The notes: generated by a model not told the origin, from the letters alone. Shown: positions 49,311 through 59,632, numbered from the stretch's first letter. The stretch: DNA of 64,000 nt from Oceanibaculum pacificum (GCF_001618175.1 NZ_LPXN01000001.1:62001-126000), one strand, 5' to 3'. A program made the numbers and translations.

Positions 49311-50588
49311 TTACCGCGCCGACGGCTCCCGCAGCGGCAGTAGAATCAACAGGCCGATCAGGAAGAAGATGATAATCGTCGCCATGCCGGCGCGCTGGCT
49401 GTCAAACAGCAGGGTAACCCAGCCCAGCAGCATCGGCCCGGCCCAGGCGGTCGCCTTGCCGGACAAGGCGAACAGGCCGAACATCTCGGCCTCCCGGCCC
49501 TCCGGCGACAGGCGGGTCATCAGGCTGCGGCCTGCGGCCTGCGCCGGGCCGACGAACAGGCCCAGCGTCAGCGTCAAGATCCAGAACCAGCTGACGTCCT
49601 CGACCAGCAGCACCGGAATGCCGAAGCCGATCAGGCAGACCAGCGTGATCAGGATGGTGCGCTTCGGGCCGATCCAATCGTCGATCCAGGCGAAGATCAG
49701 CGCGCCCAGCCCGGCCGTGACGTTCATGGCGATGCCGAACTGAATGATCTCCGCGAAGCTCATGCCGAAAGTGCCGGCGGCGTAGATGCCGCCAAAAGCG
49801 AACAAAGTGGTCAGCCCGTCGACATAGAACATGCGCGCCAGCAGGAAGCGCAGGATCGGCTTGTACTGCCGGATTTCCGCCAGCAGCCGGCGCAGCTCCA
49901 CGACGCCCTGGCGGACCGATGCCCCGATCCCCAGGCCGCTCTTCGGCCGGTCGGGCGTCCAGAGGAACATCGGCACCATGAAGGCCAGATACCACAGCCC
50001 GACCAGCAGCGCGGTGGCGCGCACCGGCTCCGCCGCGTCGGGGTCGAGGCCGAAGGGCGGTGGATCGGCTTGCACCAATCCGAACAGGGCGACGACCAGG
50101 CACAGCAGCCCGCCGCCATAGCCCGCCGCCCAGCCCCAGCCGGACAGCCGGCCGACCCGGCCGGGCGTGGTGAGGTCCGGCAGCATGGCGTTGTAGAAGA
50201 TGCTGGCATATTCGTAGCCCAGCGCCCCCAGCGCCACCAGGATCAGCGCCAGCGGCACGTCGCCCGGATCGGGATGCACGAACCACAGCCCCATGCTGGC
50301 GGCGATGCTGAGCAGGCTGAACCACAGAATCCACGGCTTGCGCGCCCCCGCCCGGTCGGCGATCGCGCCCAGCAGCGGCCCGGTCAGCGCAACCGCCAGG
50401 CCGGCCAGGCCGGTCGCCTGACCCCAGAGGAAGGTGCCCTGCTCCGGCGATTCGGCCACGCCGCGGGTGAAATAGGCGGCGAAGATGAAGGTGGTGATAA
50501 CCGTCGGATAGGCGTTGTTCGCCCAGTCGAACAGGCACCAGGAGAAGACGGCGCGGCGGCTGGGCTTGCCAGGTGGGCTGAAAGTCAC
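49311..50588 (-). CDS. MFS transporter, UMF1/Atg22-like family
   Basis: The 425-residue protein has about 11-12 hydrophobic spans and the UMF1 N-terminal signature FSWCLFDWANNAYPTVITTFIFAAYFT. A cytoplasmic loop follows span 6 (TPDRPKSGLGIGASV). Substrate unknown; homologs in bacteria are annotated only as MFS transporter. It is 6 bp downstream of the glutamate dehydrogenase gene on the same strand. Confidence 0.9.
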   Translation of the reverse strand: MTFSPPGKPSRRAVFSWCLFDWANNAYPTVITTFIFAAYFTRGVAESPEQGTFLWGQATGLAGLAVALTGPLLGAIADRAGARKPWILWFSLLSIAASMGLWFVHPDPGDVPLALILVALGALGYEYASIFYNAMLPDLTTPGRVGRLSGWGWAAGYGGGLLCLVVALFGLVQADPPPFGLDPDAAEPVRATALLVGLWYLAFMVPMFLWTPDRPKSGLGIGASVRQGVVELRRLLAEIRQYKPILRFLLARMFYVDGLTTLFAFGGIYAAGTFGMSFAEIIQFGIAMNVTAGLGALIFAWIDDWIGPKRTILITLVCLIGFGIPVLLVEDVSWFWILTLTLGLFVGPAQAAGRSLMTRLSPEGREAEMFGLFALSGKATAWAGPMLLGWVTLLFDSQRAGMATIIIFFLIGLLILLPLREPSAR

Positions 50589-50594
50589 AAGAGG

Positions 50595-53500
50595 CTATCC
50601 TAGCAACAGCGCCCGTATCTGCGCATTGGCGACGGTGAGCATGGCAAGGTCCACGCCGCCGGGTGTGCTGCGCAGATCGGCGAGCAACTGGGCGGCCTTG
50701 GCGGTCGCCTCCCCCTCTGCCTTGGCCCAGCTCTCGATGGCCTCGATATCCGGCGCCAGGGATTGCGCCTCGGCATAATCCAGCACTTTGCGGGTCAGGT
50801 AGGATTGGTGCTGGTACAGATCGTCCACCGCGCTGGTGATGGCGACCTTCTGCCAATGGGTGTCGACCGGCAAGTCGGCGGCGGCCAGACGCAGCCAGTC
50901 CAGCCCGAAGCGCGCGCCGACGGCGAAATAAATCCGCGCCACGTCGGCCACGTCGGCCTTCATCGTCTTGGCGTCGTCGGACCAGGCGATGCGCACGATA
51001 TCCGGCGCGCTGGCCAGATAATCGACGGCGGCCACCTCGGTCGCCAGGCCGGGCGAGACGCCGCGTTCGCTGTAGGCGGCGGCGCGCTGCGTCAGCAGCT
51101 CCCGCTCCTCCGGCGACATCACGCGCTCCAGCGCGCTTTGCAGGGCGGCGATGCCGGGGCCGAAAGCGGCGATCGACTTCGCGATGTCCAGCGGCTGGTC
51201 GCCATGCGCCAGGAACCAAAGCGTGGACCGCTCGGTCAGGCGGCCCAGCTCCAGCAGCATCTCGATCTGGATGTCGGCCGGCACCTTGCCGTCCAACGCC
51301 TCGATCTCGGCCCAGCGGCCACGCAGGCCGAAGGCTTCGCGGCTGATGGTGTAGGCGCGGGCGATATCGCTGGCCGGGCGGCCGGTCTTCTCATGGATGG
51401 CGTCGACGAAGCCGCTGCCGACCCGGTTGACCATCGAGTTGGTGGTGACGGTGGTGATGATCTCGCGGCGCAGCCGGTGCTGGGCGATATGATCCTTATA
51501 GGTCTCGCGCAGCCGTTCCGGGAAATACCGGACCAGATCCTCGACCAGCAGCGGATCGTCCGGCAGGTCGGAATCCAGAAGATCGTTGTAGAGCGAGATT
51601 TTCGAGTAGGAGAGCAGGATGGCCAGTTCCGGCCGGGTCAGGCCCTGCCGGGCGGTGGCGCGGTCGGCCAGGGTTTCGTCGTCGGGCAGGAATTCGATCA
51701 CCCGGTCCAGCTTGCCGGCGCGTTCCAGATGGCGCATCAGGCGGGTATGCCCGTCCAGCAGCTCCGGCGCCATCGCCTGTTCGATGCTGATCGCCTGGGT
51801 TTGCAGGTAATTATGCCGCAGCACATGGTCGCCGACCGCCTCGGTCATCTCGGTCAGCAGCTTGTTGCGCTGCTTTTCCGTCATGTCGCCGGCCTGCACC
51901 ACACCGCCCAGCAGAATCTTGATATTCACCTCATGGTCGGAGCAATCGACTCCGGCGGAATTGTCGATGAAGTCGGTGTTGAGGCGTCCGCCGCGAATGG
52001 CGTATTCGATGCGCCCCCGCTGCGTCATGCCCAGATTGGCGCCCTCGCCCACGACCTTGGCGCGGATATCCAGGCCGTTGATGCGAATCGCGTCGTTGGC
52101 GCGGTCGCCGACCTCGGCGTTGCTTTCCAGTCGCGATTTCACATAGCTGCCGATGCCGCCGAACCACAGCAGATCGACCTCCGCCTTCAGGATCGCGTTC
52201 ATCAGCTCGTTCGGCGTCAAGGTTTCCTGTGCGATGCCCAGTGCCGCGCGGGCCTCCGGGGACAGCTTCAGCGATTTCGCCTTGCGGTCGAACACGGCCC
52301 CGCCCTTGGAAAGCGTCTTGGCGTCATAATCGGTCCAGCTGGAGCGCGCCAGGTCGAACAGCCGCTGGCGTTCGGCCAGGCTGGCGACCGGGTCCGGGTT
52401 CGGATCGATGAAGATATGCAGATGGTTGAAGGCGGCGATCAGGCGGATGTGGCGCGACAGCAGCATGCCGTTGCCGAACACGTCGCCCGACATGTCGCCG
52501 ACGCCGACCACGGTGAAATCCTCGGCCTGGATATCGCGGCCGATCTCGCGGAAATGCCGCTTCACCCCTTCCCAGGCGCCGCGCGCGGTGATGCCCATCT
52601 TCTTATGGTCGTAGCCGGCCGAGCCGCCGGAGGCGAAGGCGTCGCCCAGCCAGAAGCCGTATTCGATGGAGATCGAGTTGGCGATGTCGGAGAAGGTGGC
52701 CGTGCCCTTGTCGGCGGCGACGACCAGATAGGGATCGTCCTCGTCCAGCCGCACCACATGGCTGGGCGGCACGATCTCGGCGCCCTTCACATTGTCGGTG
52801 ATGTCGAGCATGCCGCGCATGAAGATCTTGTAGCAGCCGATGACCTCTTCCATCAGCGCCTCGCGGCTGGCGTCGGCCGGCGGGCGCTTCACCACGAAGC
52901 CGCCCTTTGAGCCGACCGGCACGATGACGGCGTTCTTCACCATCTGCGCCTTCATCAGCCCCAGCACCTCGGTGCGGAAATCCTCCTTGCGGTCGGACCA
53001 GCGGATGCCGCCGCGCGCCACCTTGCCACCGCGCAGATGCACCGCCTCGACGCGCGGCGAATAGACCCAGATTTCCACCATCGGCCGGGGCAGCGGCAGC
53101 TCGTCGATCCGCCGGCTGTCCAGCTTGAAGGAGATATAGGGCTTGGGCAGCCCCTTCTCGTCCGGCTGGAAGGCGTTGGTGCGCAAGGTGACGTCGACCA
53201 GATTGACGAAGCGCCGCAGGATGCGGTCCTCGTCCAGATTGCCGACATCGTCCAGCGCATGGTCGATCTCGACCAGGATGCCGCGCGCCTTGGTGTGCGC
53301 ATCGCGCTGATTCGCCGGGTCGAACCGGGTGGTGAACAGATCGACCGCCAGGCGCGCCACCGGCGCGTATTTCGCCAGCGTCTGCTCGATATAATCCTGG
53401 CTGAAGGTGAAGCCGGTCTGCTTCAGATATTTCGCATAGGCGCGCACGATGGTCGCCTGGCGCACGGTCAAGCCGCCGCGCATCACCAGCCGGTTGAAGC

Positions 53501-55475
53501 CGTCATCCTCCGCCTCGCCCAGCCACACGGCGGCGAAGGCCTCCTGGAAATTGGCCCGCACGCGGCCGATATCGATGCCCGAGCCATCGCCGGTCTGCAG
53601 GTAGAAATCGTGAATCCAGACCGGATGCTCCATGCCGGCCGGCTGCACCTCGAACGGCACCTCGCTGATCGCCCGCAGCCCCATATGCTCCAGCATCGGC
53701 AGAATGTCGGACAGCGGCACCGGCTGCCCGGCGCGGTAGACCTTGAAGCGCACCTCATTGTCGGCGGCCTCCATCGGCCTGTAGAGGTTCATCGCCAGCG
53801 GCGCGCCCTCGCGCAGCGCCTCGATGCGGTCGATGTCCAGCAGCGCCGATTGCGCGTTGAAGGCATCGGCGTAGCCCGGCGGAAAGGCGCGGCCATAGGT
53901 CTGGAACAGATGCATGCCCTGCTCCTCCCCCTTGGCGTCGACCAGCGCTTCGGACAGTTTTTCGGCCCAGGAGCGGCCAACCTCGATCAGCCGCTGCTCG
54001 ACCTCCTTCACATCGTAGGGCGGGATCTGCCCCCGTGTCGTTTTGATAATGAAATGAATCCGCGCCAGCACGGAATCGGAGAGCTGGGTATAGAAGGCCG
54101 ACAGCTTACCGTTGAAAATCTTCTCCAGAAGGCTCTGGATGCGGATGCGCAGGTCGGTGTTGAAATTGTCCCGCGGCACATAGACCAGGCAGGAGACATG
54201 CCGCTCGAACGGGTCGCGGCGCACGAACAGCGCGATGCGCTGGCGTTCCTGCAGGTGCAGGATGCCCAGCGCCATTTCGAACAGCTCGTCATCGCCGATC
54301 TGGAACAGCTCGTCGCGCGGGAAGGTCTCCAGGATATTGACCAGCGCCTTGCCGTCATGGCTGGCCGGCGGGAACCCGGCGCGGGTCAGGATGCGCGCCA
54401 CCTTGCGGCGCAGCAGCGGGATATGGTTCGGCGGCTGGTTATAGGCGACCGAGGTGAACAGCCCGACGAAGCGATGCTCCCCCACCACCTTACCGGCGGC
54501 ATCGAAGCGCTTCACGGCGATCGAATCCATATGCACCGGGCGGTGCACGGTGGCCAGCCGGTTGGTTTTCACCACATCGATGACCGAGGGCTGGAGCAGA
54601 TAGTCGCGCACATCGTCGGGCAGCTTGCCCAGTTCGCGCATGCCGTCGAACACCCGCACCTCGGGGTCGCGCAGGATGCCCAGCCCGCTCTCCGCGATGA
54701 CCTCGCGGGTGGCCTGCTTGCCCTTGCCCTCATAGGCATAGGCGCGGTAGCCCAGGAAGGTGAAATGACCATCCTCGACCCAATGCAGGAAATCGCCGGC
54801 TTCCGCCAGCTCGTCGGCCGGGCGGCCGGCGGGCGGCTGCTTTTCAATGCGCTCAATCTCGGCCAGCATGGTCTGGCGCATCCGCCGCCAATCCTCGACG
54901 GCGGCGCGCACATCGGCCAGCACGGCGCTCAAGCCGGTCTCGATGTCGCGCAGCGCGGCGGGGTTGGACTGCTCGGAGACTTCCAGCAGCATCACCGATT
55001 CGAGCAGGACATCGTCCTTCGGCTTCTTCGGCTTGGCGTCGGCGTCGATCAGCTCGACCAGCGCGCCCTTGGCGTCGCGCCGCACCGTCACGATGGGATG
55101 GATGACCAGATGCACGGTCAGCCCGCGCCGGGTCATCTCGGCGGTCACCGAATCGACCAGGAACGGCATGTCGTCATTCACGATCTCGATGACGGTGTGG
55201 CTGGAGCGCCAGCCATGCGATTCGAAATGCGGGTTGAAGGCGCGGACCTTCGCCTCGCCCGGCTTGCGCTGGGCGGCGAAACCCCAGATCGACAAGGCCG
55301 CGCCCAGGATGTTTTCCGGCTCGCGCTCAAGCAGATCGTCGGGCGGCACATTGGCGTAGAGCAGCCGCAGGAAGCGGTCGGCCTGGCCGGCCTGCTCCGC
55401 CTTCAGCCGGTCCCTGGCAAGCCGTGCGACGCTGTCGATGACTTCCTGTTTGCGGATTTCCAGCTTCCCGGACAT
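50595..55475 (-). CDS. gdhB: NAD-specific glutamate dehydrogenase, GDH180 class
   Basis: This 1,626-residue enzyme oxidises glutamate to 2-oxoglutarate with NAD. The N-terminal half has ACT-like regulatory segments (SHTVIEIVNDDMPFLVDSV); the central catalytic part includes GGIRWSDRKEDFRTEVLGLMKAQMVKNAVIVPVGSKGGF and the dinucleotide-binding GVGDMSGDVFGNGMLL. The size class is known from Streptomyces, Pseudomonas and Caulobacter. The start at 55475 is preceded by GGGAGGGG. The frame upstream to 55562 is Arg/Pro-rich noise. Confidence 0.95.
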   Translation of the reverse strand: MSGKLEIRKQEVIDSVARLARDRLKAEQAGQADRFLRLLYANVPPDDLLEREPENILGAALSIWGFAAQRKPGEAKVRAFNPHFESHGWRSSHTVIEIVNDDMPFLVDSVTAEMTRRGLTVHLVIHPIVTVRRDAKGALVELIDADAKPKKPKDDVLLESVMLLEVSEQSNPAALRDIETGLSAVLADVRAAVEDWRRMRQTMLAEIERIEKQPPAGRPADELAEAGDFLHWVEDGHFTFLGYRAYAYEGKGKQATREVIAESGLGILRDPEVRVFDGMRELGKLPDDVRDYLLQPSVIDVVKTNRLATVHRPVHMDSIAVKRFDAAGKVVGEHRFVGLFTSVAYNQPPNHIPLLRRKVARILTRAGFPPASHDGKALVNILETFPRDELFQIGDDELFEMALGILHLQERQRIALFVRRDPFERHVSCLVYVPRDNFNTDLRIRIQSLLEKIFNGKLSAFYTQLSDSVLARIHFIIKTTRGQIPPYDVKEVEQRLIEVGRSWAEKLSEALVDAKGEEQGMHLFQTYGRAFPPGYADAFNAQSALLDIDRIEALREGAPLAMNLYRPMEAADNEVRFKVYRAGQPVPLSDILPMLEHMGLRAISEVPFEVQPAGMEHPVWIHDFYLQTGDGSGIDIGRVRANFQEAFAAVWLGEAEDDGFNRLVMRGGLTVRQATIVRAYAKYLKQTGFTFSQDYIEQTLAKYAPVARLAVDLFTTRFDPANQRDAHTKARGILVEIDHALDDVGNLDEDRILRRFVNLVDVTLRTNAFQPDEKGLPKPYISFKLDSRRIDELPLPRPMVEIWVYSPRVEAVHLRGGKVARGGIRWSDRKEDFRTEVLGLMKAQMVKNAVIVPVGSKGGFVVKRPPADASREALMEEVIGCYKIFMRGMLDITDNVKGAEIVPPSHVVRLDEDDPYLVVAADKGTATFSDIANSISIEYGFWLGDAFASGGSAGYDHKKMGITARGAWEGVKRHFREIGRDIQAEDFTVVGVGDMSGDVFGNGMLLSRHIRLIAAFNHLHIFIDPNPDPVASLAERQRLFDLARSSWTDYDAKTLSKGGAVFDRKAKSLKLSPEARAALGIAQETLTPNELMNAILKAEVDLLWFGGIGSYVKSRLESNAEVGDRANDAIRINGLDIRAKVVGEGANLGMTQRGRIEYAIRGGRLNTDFIDNSAGVDCSDHEVNIKILLGGVVQAGDMTEKQRNKLLTEMTEAVGDHVLRHNYLQTQAISIEQAMAPELLDGHTRLMRHLERAGKLDRVIEFLPDDETLADRATARQGLTRPELAILLSYSKISLYNDLLDSDLPDDPLLVEDLVRYFPERLRETYKDHIAQHRLRREIITTVTTNSMVNRVGSGFVDAIHEKTGRPASDIARAYTISREAFGLRGRWAEIEALDGKVPADIQIEMLLELGRLTERSTLWFLAHGDQPLDIAKSIAAFGPGIAALQSALERVMSPEERELLTQRAAAYSERGVSPGLATEVAAVDYLASAPDIVRIAWSDDAKTMKADVADVARIYFAVGARFGLDWLRLAAADLPVDTHWQKVAITSAVDDLYQHQSYLTRKVLDYAEAQSLAPDIEAIESWAKAEGEATAKAAQLLADLRSTPGGVDLAMLTVANAQIRALLLG

Positions 55476-55607
55476 GACCCCTCCCAGTCGGCGCCTTCGT
55501 GGCGGAGGGCGGTGGGCGCGGACGGCCCGCCGGCAGCCTCCTGGCGGCGCGGATGGCCTCACGCTAGCGCAAACCGGTCTGGGAAAGAAGCCACTGCTTT
55601 TTAGACA

Positions 55608-55638
55608 AAAGAAAACGGCCGGCGTCGCCGCCGGCCGT
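55608..55638 (-). terminator. Intrinsic terminator of the second porin gene
   Basis: A 10-bp perfect stem (55615-55624 with 55629-55638, loop TCGC) is followed on the minus strand by TTTTCTTTTG. It lies 33 bp after the porin stop. Confidence 0.92.
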
Positions 55639-55670
55639 TCTTCCTTCGCAGTCCAGTGTGAGGCGCTGGC

Positions 55671-56744
55671 TTAGAAGGTCAGGAAGGTGCCGAAATACAC
55701 CGCCAGGGCGTTGTCATCCGCGCCCGAGGCCGGCGTGGGGCTGAAATCGCCGAGGATCACGCCGCTGGCGAATTTGATGCCCTCGACCGGCGTGTAGGAG
55801 GCGGCGATGTCGAACAGCTTGGATTCCGCCCCCGCGCCCTCGTCCTCGCCATTGAAGTAGGTGACGCCGAAGCCGTAGGGCCCGGTCTCGTAGATGATGC
55901 CGGCGTCCCAGGCCTTGCCGTCATTGCTGCCGGACAGGCCGTTGTTCCACTTGGCGTAGGAGCCGCCGACGGTGAAGCCGGCGAAGCCGACATTGATGCC
56001 GAAGGAGTAGCTCTTATAGTCGTCATAGGTGCCGGTCGCGTCGTTCGCCCCCAGCGAGGCGAATTCATAGCCCGCAGACAGGCCCAGCTCGACCTCGCCG
56101 AATTCGCGGGTGTAGCTGGCGCCGAAGCTGAACCAATCCTCCTGCTCCCCGACCAGGCCCTTCGGCAGCACGCCGAAGCCCTGGGTGTTGCCCGAGGTGT
56201 TCGACACGTCCGGCACGTAGGACACACCGAACTGGAAGCCGGCGAATTCCGGGGTGAAGTAGGTGATCTTGTTGGCGTCGTCGGTCTGCACCAGATAGGT
56301 CGAGGTCGGCGCGCCGCTATTCTCGTAGGGCGCGAAGTTCGGCGTGTTCACGCCGATGCCGACATAGGGCGCCTGGTAGTGCATCAGATAGGCTGCGGTC
56401 TCGCGCGAGCCGAGCTGCACCTTACCGAAGCCGCCCTGCAGATACATGTAGACTTCGTCCATCGGCCCGTTGGTGTTGCCGGTATTGACGATCTCCAGCC
56501 GCGCCGAGAAACCGACCGTCAGGCCGTTATCCAGCGTGGTTTCGCCGTTGAAGTCCAGTTCCCCTTCGTGACGGAAAGCGACATCCTTCAGGTCGGTCGC
56601 GCCATCCTGGTCGGTATAGCTGACCACATTCTCGTAATAGCCGTTCACCGACAGCGCGATCGGATCGGCCGCCCGGGCGGGCTGTGCCGCCGCGACCACG
56701 CCAACCGCCACCAAGGCGGTGCTACCCAGAAGTAGCTGCTTCAT
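55671..56744 (-). CDS. Outer-membrane porin, paralog of the gene at 23355
   Basis: The 357-residue protein has a signal peptide (MKQLLLGSTALVAVGVVAAAQPARA, cleavage before ADP at residue 26) nearly the same as that of the first porin, the shared barrel opening DPIALSVNGYYENVVSYTD, and a C-terminal aromatic (YFGTFLTF). The two genes seem to be paralogs that diverged in loops. Like the first, it ends in a strong terminator, which suits high expression. Substrate unknown. Confidence 0.92.
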   Translation of the reverse strand: MKQLLLGSTALVAVGVVAAAQPARAADPIALSVNGYYENVVSYTDQDGATDLKDVAFRHEGELDFNGETTLDNGLTVGFSARLEIVNTGNTNGPMDEVYMYLQGGFGKVQLGSRETAAYLMHYQAPYVGIGVNTPNFAPYENSGAPTSTYLVQTDDANKITYFTPEFAGFQFGVSYVPDVSNTSGNTQGFGVLPKGLVGEQEDWFSFGASYTREFGEVELGLSAGYEFASLGANDATGTYDDYKSYSFGINVGFAGFTVGGSYAKWNNGLSGSNDGKAWDAGIIYETGPYGFGVTYFNGEDEGAGAESKLFDIAASYTPVEGIKFASGVILGDFSPTPASGADDNALAVYFGTFLTF

Positions 56745-57121
56745 CTGCTATGCCCCTCGCTCTAATACCCTGTTCCCAGCCCGCTCGATCCCCCGGGACA
56801 TGCCCGACCGGATGACGGGATCGCTCATTGGTGCAATGCACTCATCCATCAAATTGCAATAAATATACCGCGTCAACTTGGTTCTTATTTCCTGCCAAGA
56901 ATCTGTGCGGACTCGACATCAATATAGATCGGATGAGTATTGGGGTGGCAAAAGTCGGCCCAACAATTCATCAATTGGGCAAAATTTAGGCATCGCTAAA
57001 GCCCAGGCAAATTGGGCTTTGCGGCGCAAGTAATGATATGCGCGCAGAGAGAATGCAGGCGGGGAGTGCAGACGGGGCCCAGAAAAGCGAAAGGACCGGG
57101 CGAGGCCGGTCCTTTTCGAAT
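56745..57121. other. Upstream region of the second porin gene
   Basis: This 377-bp gap, ending at tRNA-Gly, holds no credible gene; a small frame there is a tRNA artefact. It is AT-rich from 56840 to 57000. On the minus strand, TTGACG at 56871-56876 and TTTGAT at 56848-56853, separated by 17 bp, form a possible sigma-70 promoter about 104 bp before the porin ATG. Confidence 0.4.
56848..56876 (-). promoter_or_regulatory. Possible sigma-70 promoter of the second porin gene
   Basis: The -35 TTGACG (5/6) and -10 TTTGAT (4/6) are 17 bp apart. The match is read by eye only. Confidence 0.4.
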
Positions 57122-57196
57122 TGGAGCGGGCGAAGGGATTCGAACCCTCGACCCCAACCTTGGCAAGGTTGTGCTCTACCCCTGAGCTACGCCCGC
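57122..57196 (-). tRNA. tRNA-Gly (anticodon GCC)
   Basis: The minus strand folds into GCGGGCG paired with CGCCCGC, discriminator T and encoded CCA. The anticodon loop is TTGCCAA, giving GCC, and the T-arm has GGTTCGAATCC. Confidence 0.95.
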
Positions 57197-57339
57197 ATTG
57201 GGTACGCCGAAAGCCGCAGGCCCTGGCGAGGCCGCGATAATACCCATTGCGACCTCCTTTGCAAGCGGTGAATCGCGGAAAAATTCCCGTGCATTTGCGG
57301 TTGAGGCGGCGGGGCCAGTTTGGCTAGGCTGGCGCCGTC

Positions 57340-57870
57340 ATGAACAGCCATCCAATGGAGAGCGCGGCCCCGCCGCCGCCGACATCGCCCGAGCAGCTTC
57401 TCGCCTTCCTGGCCGAGCGCGGCATCAAGGTCGTGGAGCATCGCCATCCGCCGCTCTTCACGGTGGAGGATTCCAAAGCGCTGCGCGGCGACCTGCCGGG
57501 CGGGCATTGCAAGAATCTGTTCCTGAAGGACAAGAAGGGACAGATGTGGCTGGTGGTCACGCTGGAGGACCGGCAGGTCGATCTGAAGCGCCTGGACAAG
57601 GCGATCGGCGCGGCCCGGCTGTCCTTCGGCAGCGCCGACCGGCTGTGGGAGGCGCTGGGCGTGCGGCCAGGGGCGGTGACGCCGTTCGCCGCGATCAACG
57701 ACCGCGCGGGCCAGGTGCGCGTCGTGCTGGACAGCGCCATGCTGGCGCGCGACCCGCTGAACTACCATCCGCTGGTGAATGACCGCACGGTGGCCATCCA
57801 CCCCGACGATCTGGTCGCCTTCCTGCGCGCCACCGGCCACGAGCCGCTGATTCTCGACCTCGGCGACTGA
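57340..57870 (+). CDS. Aminoacyl-tRNA deacylase of the YbaK/ProX type
   Basis: The 176-residue protein is a single-domain relative of the editing domain of prolyl-tRNA synthetase (YbaK/ProX), which hydrolyses mischarged tRNA such as Ala-tRNA-Pro. Motifs are GGHCKNLFLKDKKG near residue 59, LSFGSADRLWEALGVRPGAVTPFA near residue 93, and NYHPLVNDRTVAI with a conserved histidine. Which aminoacyl-tRNA it edits cannot be told. Confidence 0.88.
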   Translation: MNSHPMESAAPPPPTSPEQLLAFLAERGIKVVEHRHPPLFTVEDSKALRGDLPGGHCKNLFLKDKKGQMWLVVTLEDRQVDLKRLDKAIGAARLSFGSADRLWEALGVRPGAVTPFAAINDRAGQVRVVLDSAMLARDPLNYHPLVNDRTVAIHPDDLVAFLRATGHEPLILDLGD

Positions 57871-58031
57871 CGTTCGGGGTTCGGCCGGATTTAAGCTGCC
57901 ATGTCGCCGCGCGGGGTTGTCAGTCTCGGGCGCAGCAGCCACATTTCCGGATATCCCGGCGGCGGCCATCGCGCCATCGCCCAACAGAGCTTCCGCGCCA
58001 GGCGGAAATCCAAGCACCAGGACCAGACACC

Positions 58032-58970
58032 ATGGATATTCTGATCGGCGGCAACAAGTCCGGCGCGCCGGCCGGCGGACCCGGCGGCAACCCTTATGTG
58101 AAGGACAGCTCGACCGCGAGCTTCATGGCCGACGTGATCGAGCCGTCGCGCCAGCAGCCGGTCATCGTCGATTTCTGGGCGCCCTGGTGCGGCCCGTGCA
58201 AGCAGCTCGGCCCGGCGCTGGAGAAGGCGGTGGCCGAGGCCAAGGGCGCGGTCCGCATGGTGAAGATCAATGTGGACGAAAATCCCGAGCTGTCGGCGCA
58301 GCTGCGCATCCAGTCGATCCCGACCGTCTACGCCTTCTTCCAGGGCCAGCCGATCGACGCCTTCCAGGGCGCCTTGCCGGAAAGCCAGGTGAAGGCCTTC
58401 GTGGCGCGCCTGATCGAAGCGGCGGGCGGCGGCGCCGACGATGGCCTGGCCGAGGCGCTGGAGCAGGCGAAGCTGCTGATGGAGCAGGGCGAGGCCGGTC
58501 AGGCCGCCGCCCTCTATTCGCGCATCCTGCAGCATGATCCGGAGAATGCCGGGGCGGCGGCCGGCCTGATCCGGGCGCTGATCGCCGCCGGGCGCGTCGA
58601 CCAGGCCAAGGCGATGCTGGCGCAACTGCCGCCCGAGCTGGCGAAGACGCCGGAGGTGACGGGTGCCGCCCAGGCGCTGTCGCTGGCCGAGGAGGCCGCG
58701 GCGGCGGCCGGCGAGCTGGCCAGCCTGCAGGGCAAGCTGGCGGCCAATCCGGACGACCATGAGGCCCGCTTGCAGCTGGCCCTGGCGCTCTACGCCACGG
58801 GCGACATGGAAGGGGCGGCCGACGCGCTGCTGGAGAGCATCCGGCGTAATCGGACCTGGAACGAAGAGGCGGCGCGCAAGCAGCTGTTGAAATTTTTCGA
58901 GGCCTGGGGGCCGACAGATCCGGTCACGGCCCTGTCGAGACGCAGGTTGTCCTCCATATTATTTGCATGA
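58032..58970 (+). CDS. Thioredoxin-TPR co-chaperone (CnoX/YbbN type)
   Basis: The 312-residue protein has an N-terminal thioredoxin domain with intact active site WCGPC (Cys53, Cys56) and a C-terminal TPR-like helical region (SRILQHDPENAGAAAGLIRALI). YbbN/CnoX proteins hold unfolded substrates and hand them to GroEL and DnaK. E. coli CnoX lacks one active-site cysteine; this one keeps both, so it may also be a reductase. It overlaps the next gene by 4 bp. Confidence 0.93.
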   Translation: MDILIGGNKSGAPAGGPGGNPYVKDSSTASFMADVIEPSRQQPVIVDFWAPWCGPCKQLGPALEKAVAEAKGAVRMVKINVDENPELSAQLRIQSIPTVYAFFQGQPIDAFQGALPESQVKAFVARLIEAAGGGADDGLAEALEQAKLLMEQGEAGQAAALYSRILQHDPENAGAAAGLIRALIAAGRVDQAKAMLAQLPPELAKTPEVTGAAQALSLAEEAAAAAGELASLQGKLAANPDDHEARLQLALALYATGDMEGAADALLESIRRNRTWNEEAARKQLLKFFEAWGPTDPVTALSRRRLSSILFA

Positions 58971-59632
58971 GCGATACAAGCTTCGACCTGAAATTCCAGG
59001 ATTTGCCGGCGACTCTGCCGATTTTTCCGCTGCCCGGCGTGCTGCTGTTGCCGCGCGGCCGGCTGCCGCTGAACATTTTCGAGCCGCGCTATCTGGCGAT
59101 GATCCAGGATGCGCTGGCCGGCGACCGGCTGATCGGCATGGTGCAGCCGAAGCCGGGCGCGACCAGCGATGTGGGGGCTGCGGAGATCTATCCGGTCGGC
59201 TGCGCCGGTCGGCTGAGCGCCTTCGCCGAGACGGATGACGGCCGCTATCTTATCACCCTGACCGGCCTGTGCCGCTTCACGGCGACGCAGGAGATCGCCA
59301 CCATCCGCGGCTATCGCCGGGTGGCGGCGGATTGGTCCGCCTATGCGCAGGATATGGAGCCATGCTGCGCCTCCGGGCTGGATCGCGAGCGTTTCGAGGC
59401 GGCGCTGGCCAGTTACTTCCGGGTAAACGGCATGCAGGCGGATTGGGATACGATTCGCGAAGCGCCGGATGAGCGGCTGATCACCTCGCTGGCGATGATC
59501 TGCCCTTTCGCGCCGCCCGAAAAACAGGCATTGCTTGAGGCGGCCACGCTGGCCGACCGGGCGCAGGTCATCACCACGCTGGTCGAGATGGCGGTGGCCG
59601 AGGGTGGCGGCAACGCGCCGGCGCGGCACTGA
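58967..59632 (+). CDS. LON peptidase substrate-binding domain protein
   Basis: The 221-residue product consists of the N-terminal LON substrate-binding domain alone ([30 protein letters not shown] near the start; [19 protein letters not shown]). No ATPase or protease domain follows. Such stand-alone domains are found next to the YbbN gene in other alphaproteobacteria; their role is unknown. Operon with the genes on either side. Confidence 0.92.
   Translation: MSDTSFDLKFQDLPATLPIFPLPGVLLLPRGRLPLNIFEPRYLAMIQDALAGDRLIGMVQPKPGATSDVGAAEIYPVGCAGRLSAFAETDDGRYLITLTGLCRFTATQEIATIRGYRRVAADWSAYAQDMEPCCASGLDRERFEAALASYFRVNGMQADWDTIREAPDERLITSLAMICPFAPPEKQALLEAATLADRAQVITTLVEMAVAEGGGNAPARH

Noticed and set aside
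50763-55604. Very long plus-strand frames opposite the glutamate dehydrogenase
   Set aside because: They mirror the codon bias of the true gene; no domains or signal are visible.
57038-57271. Plus-strand frame of 77 codons with RRDSNPRP and GCALPLSYAR
   Set aside because: It reads through tRNA-Gly on the opposite strand and gives the well-known artefact peptide of tRNA genes; not a protein.
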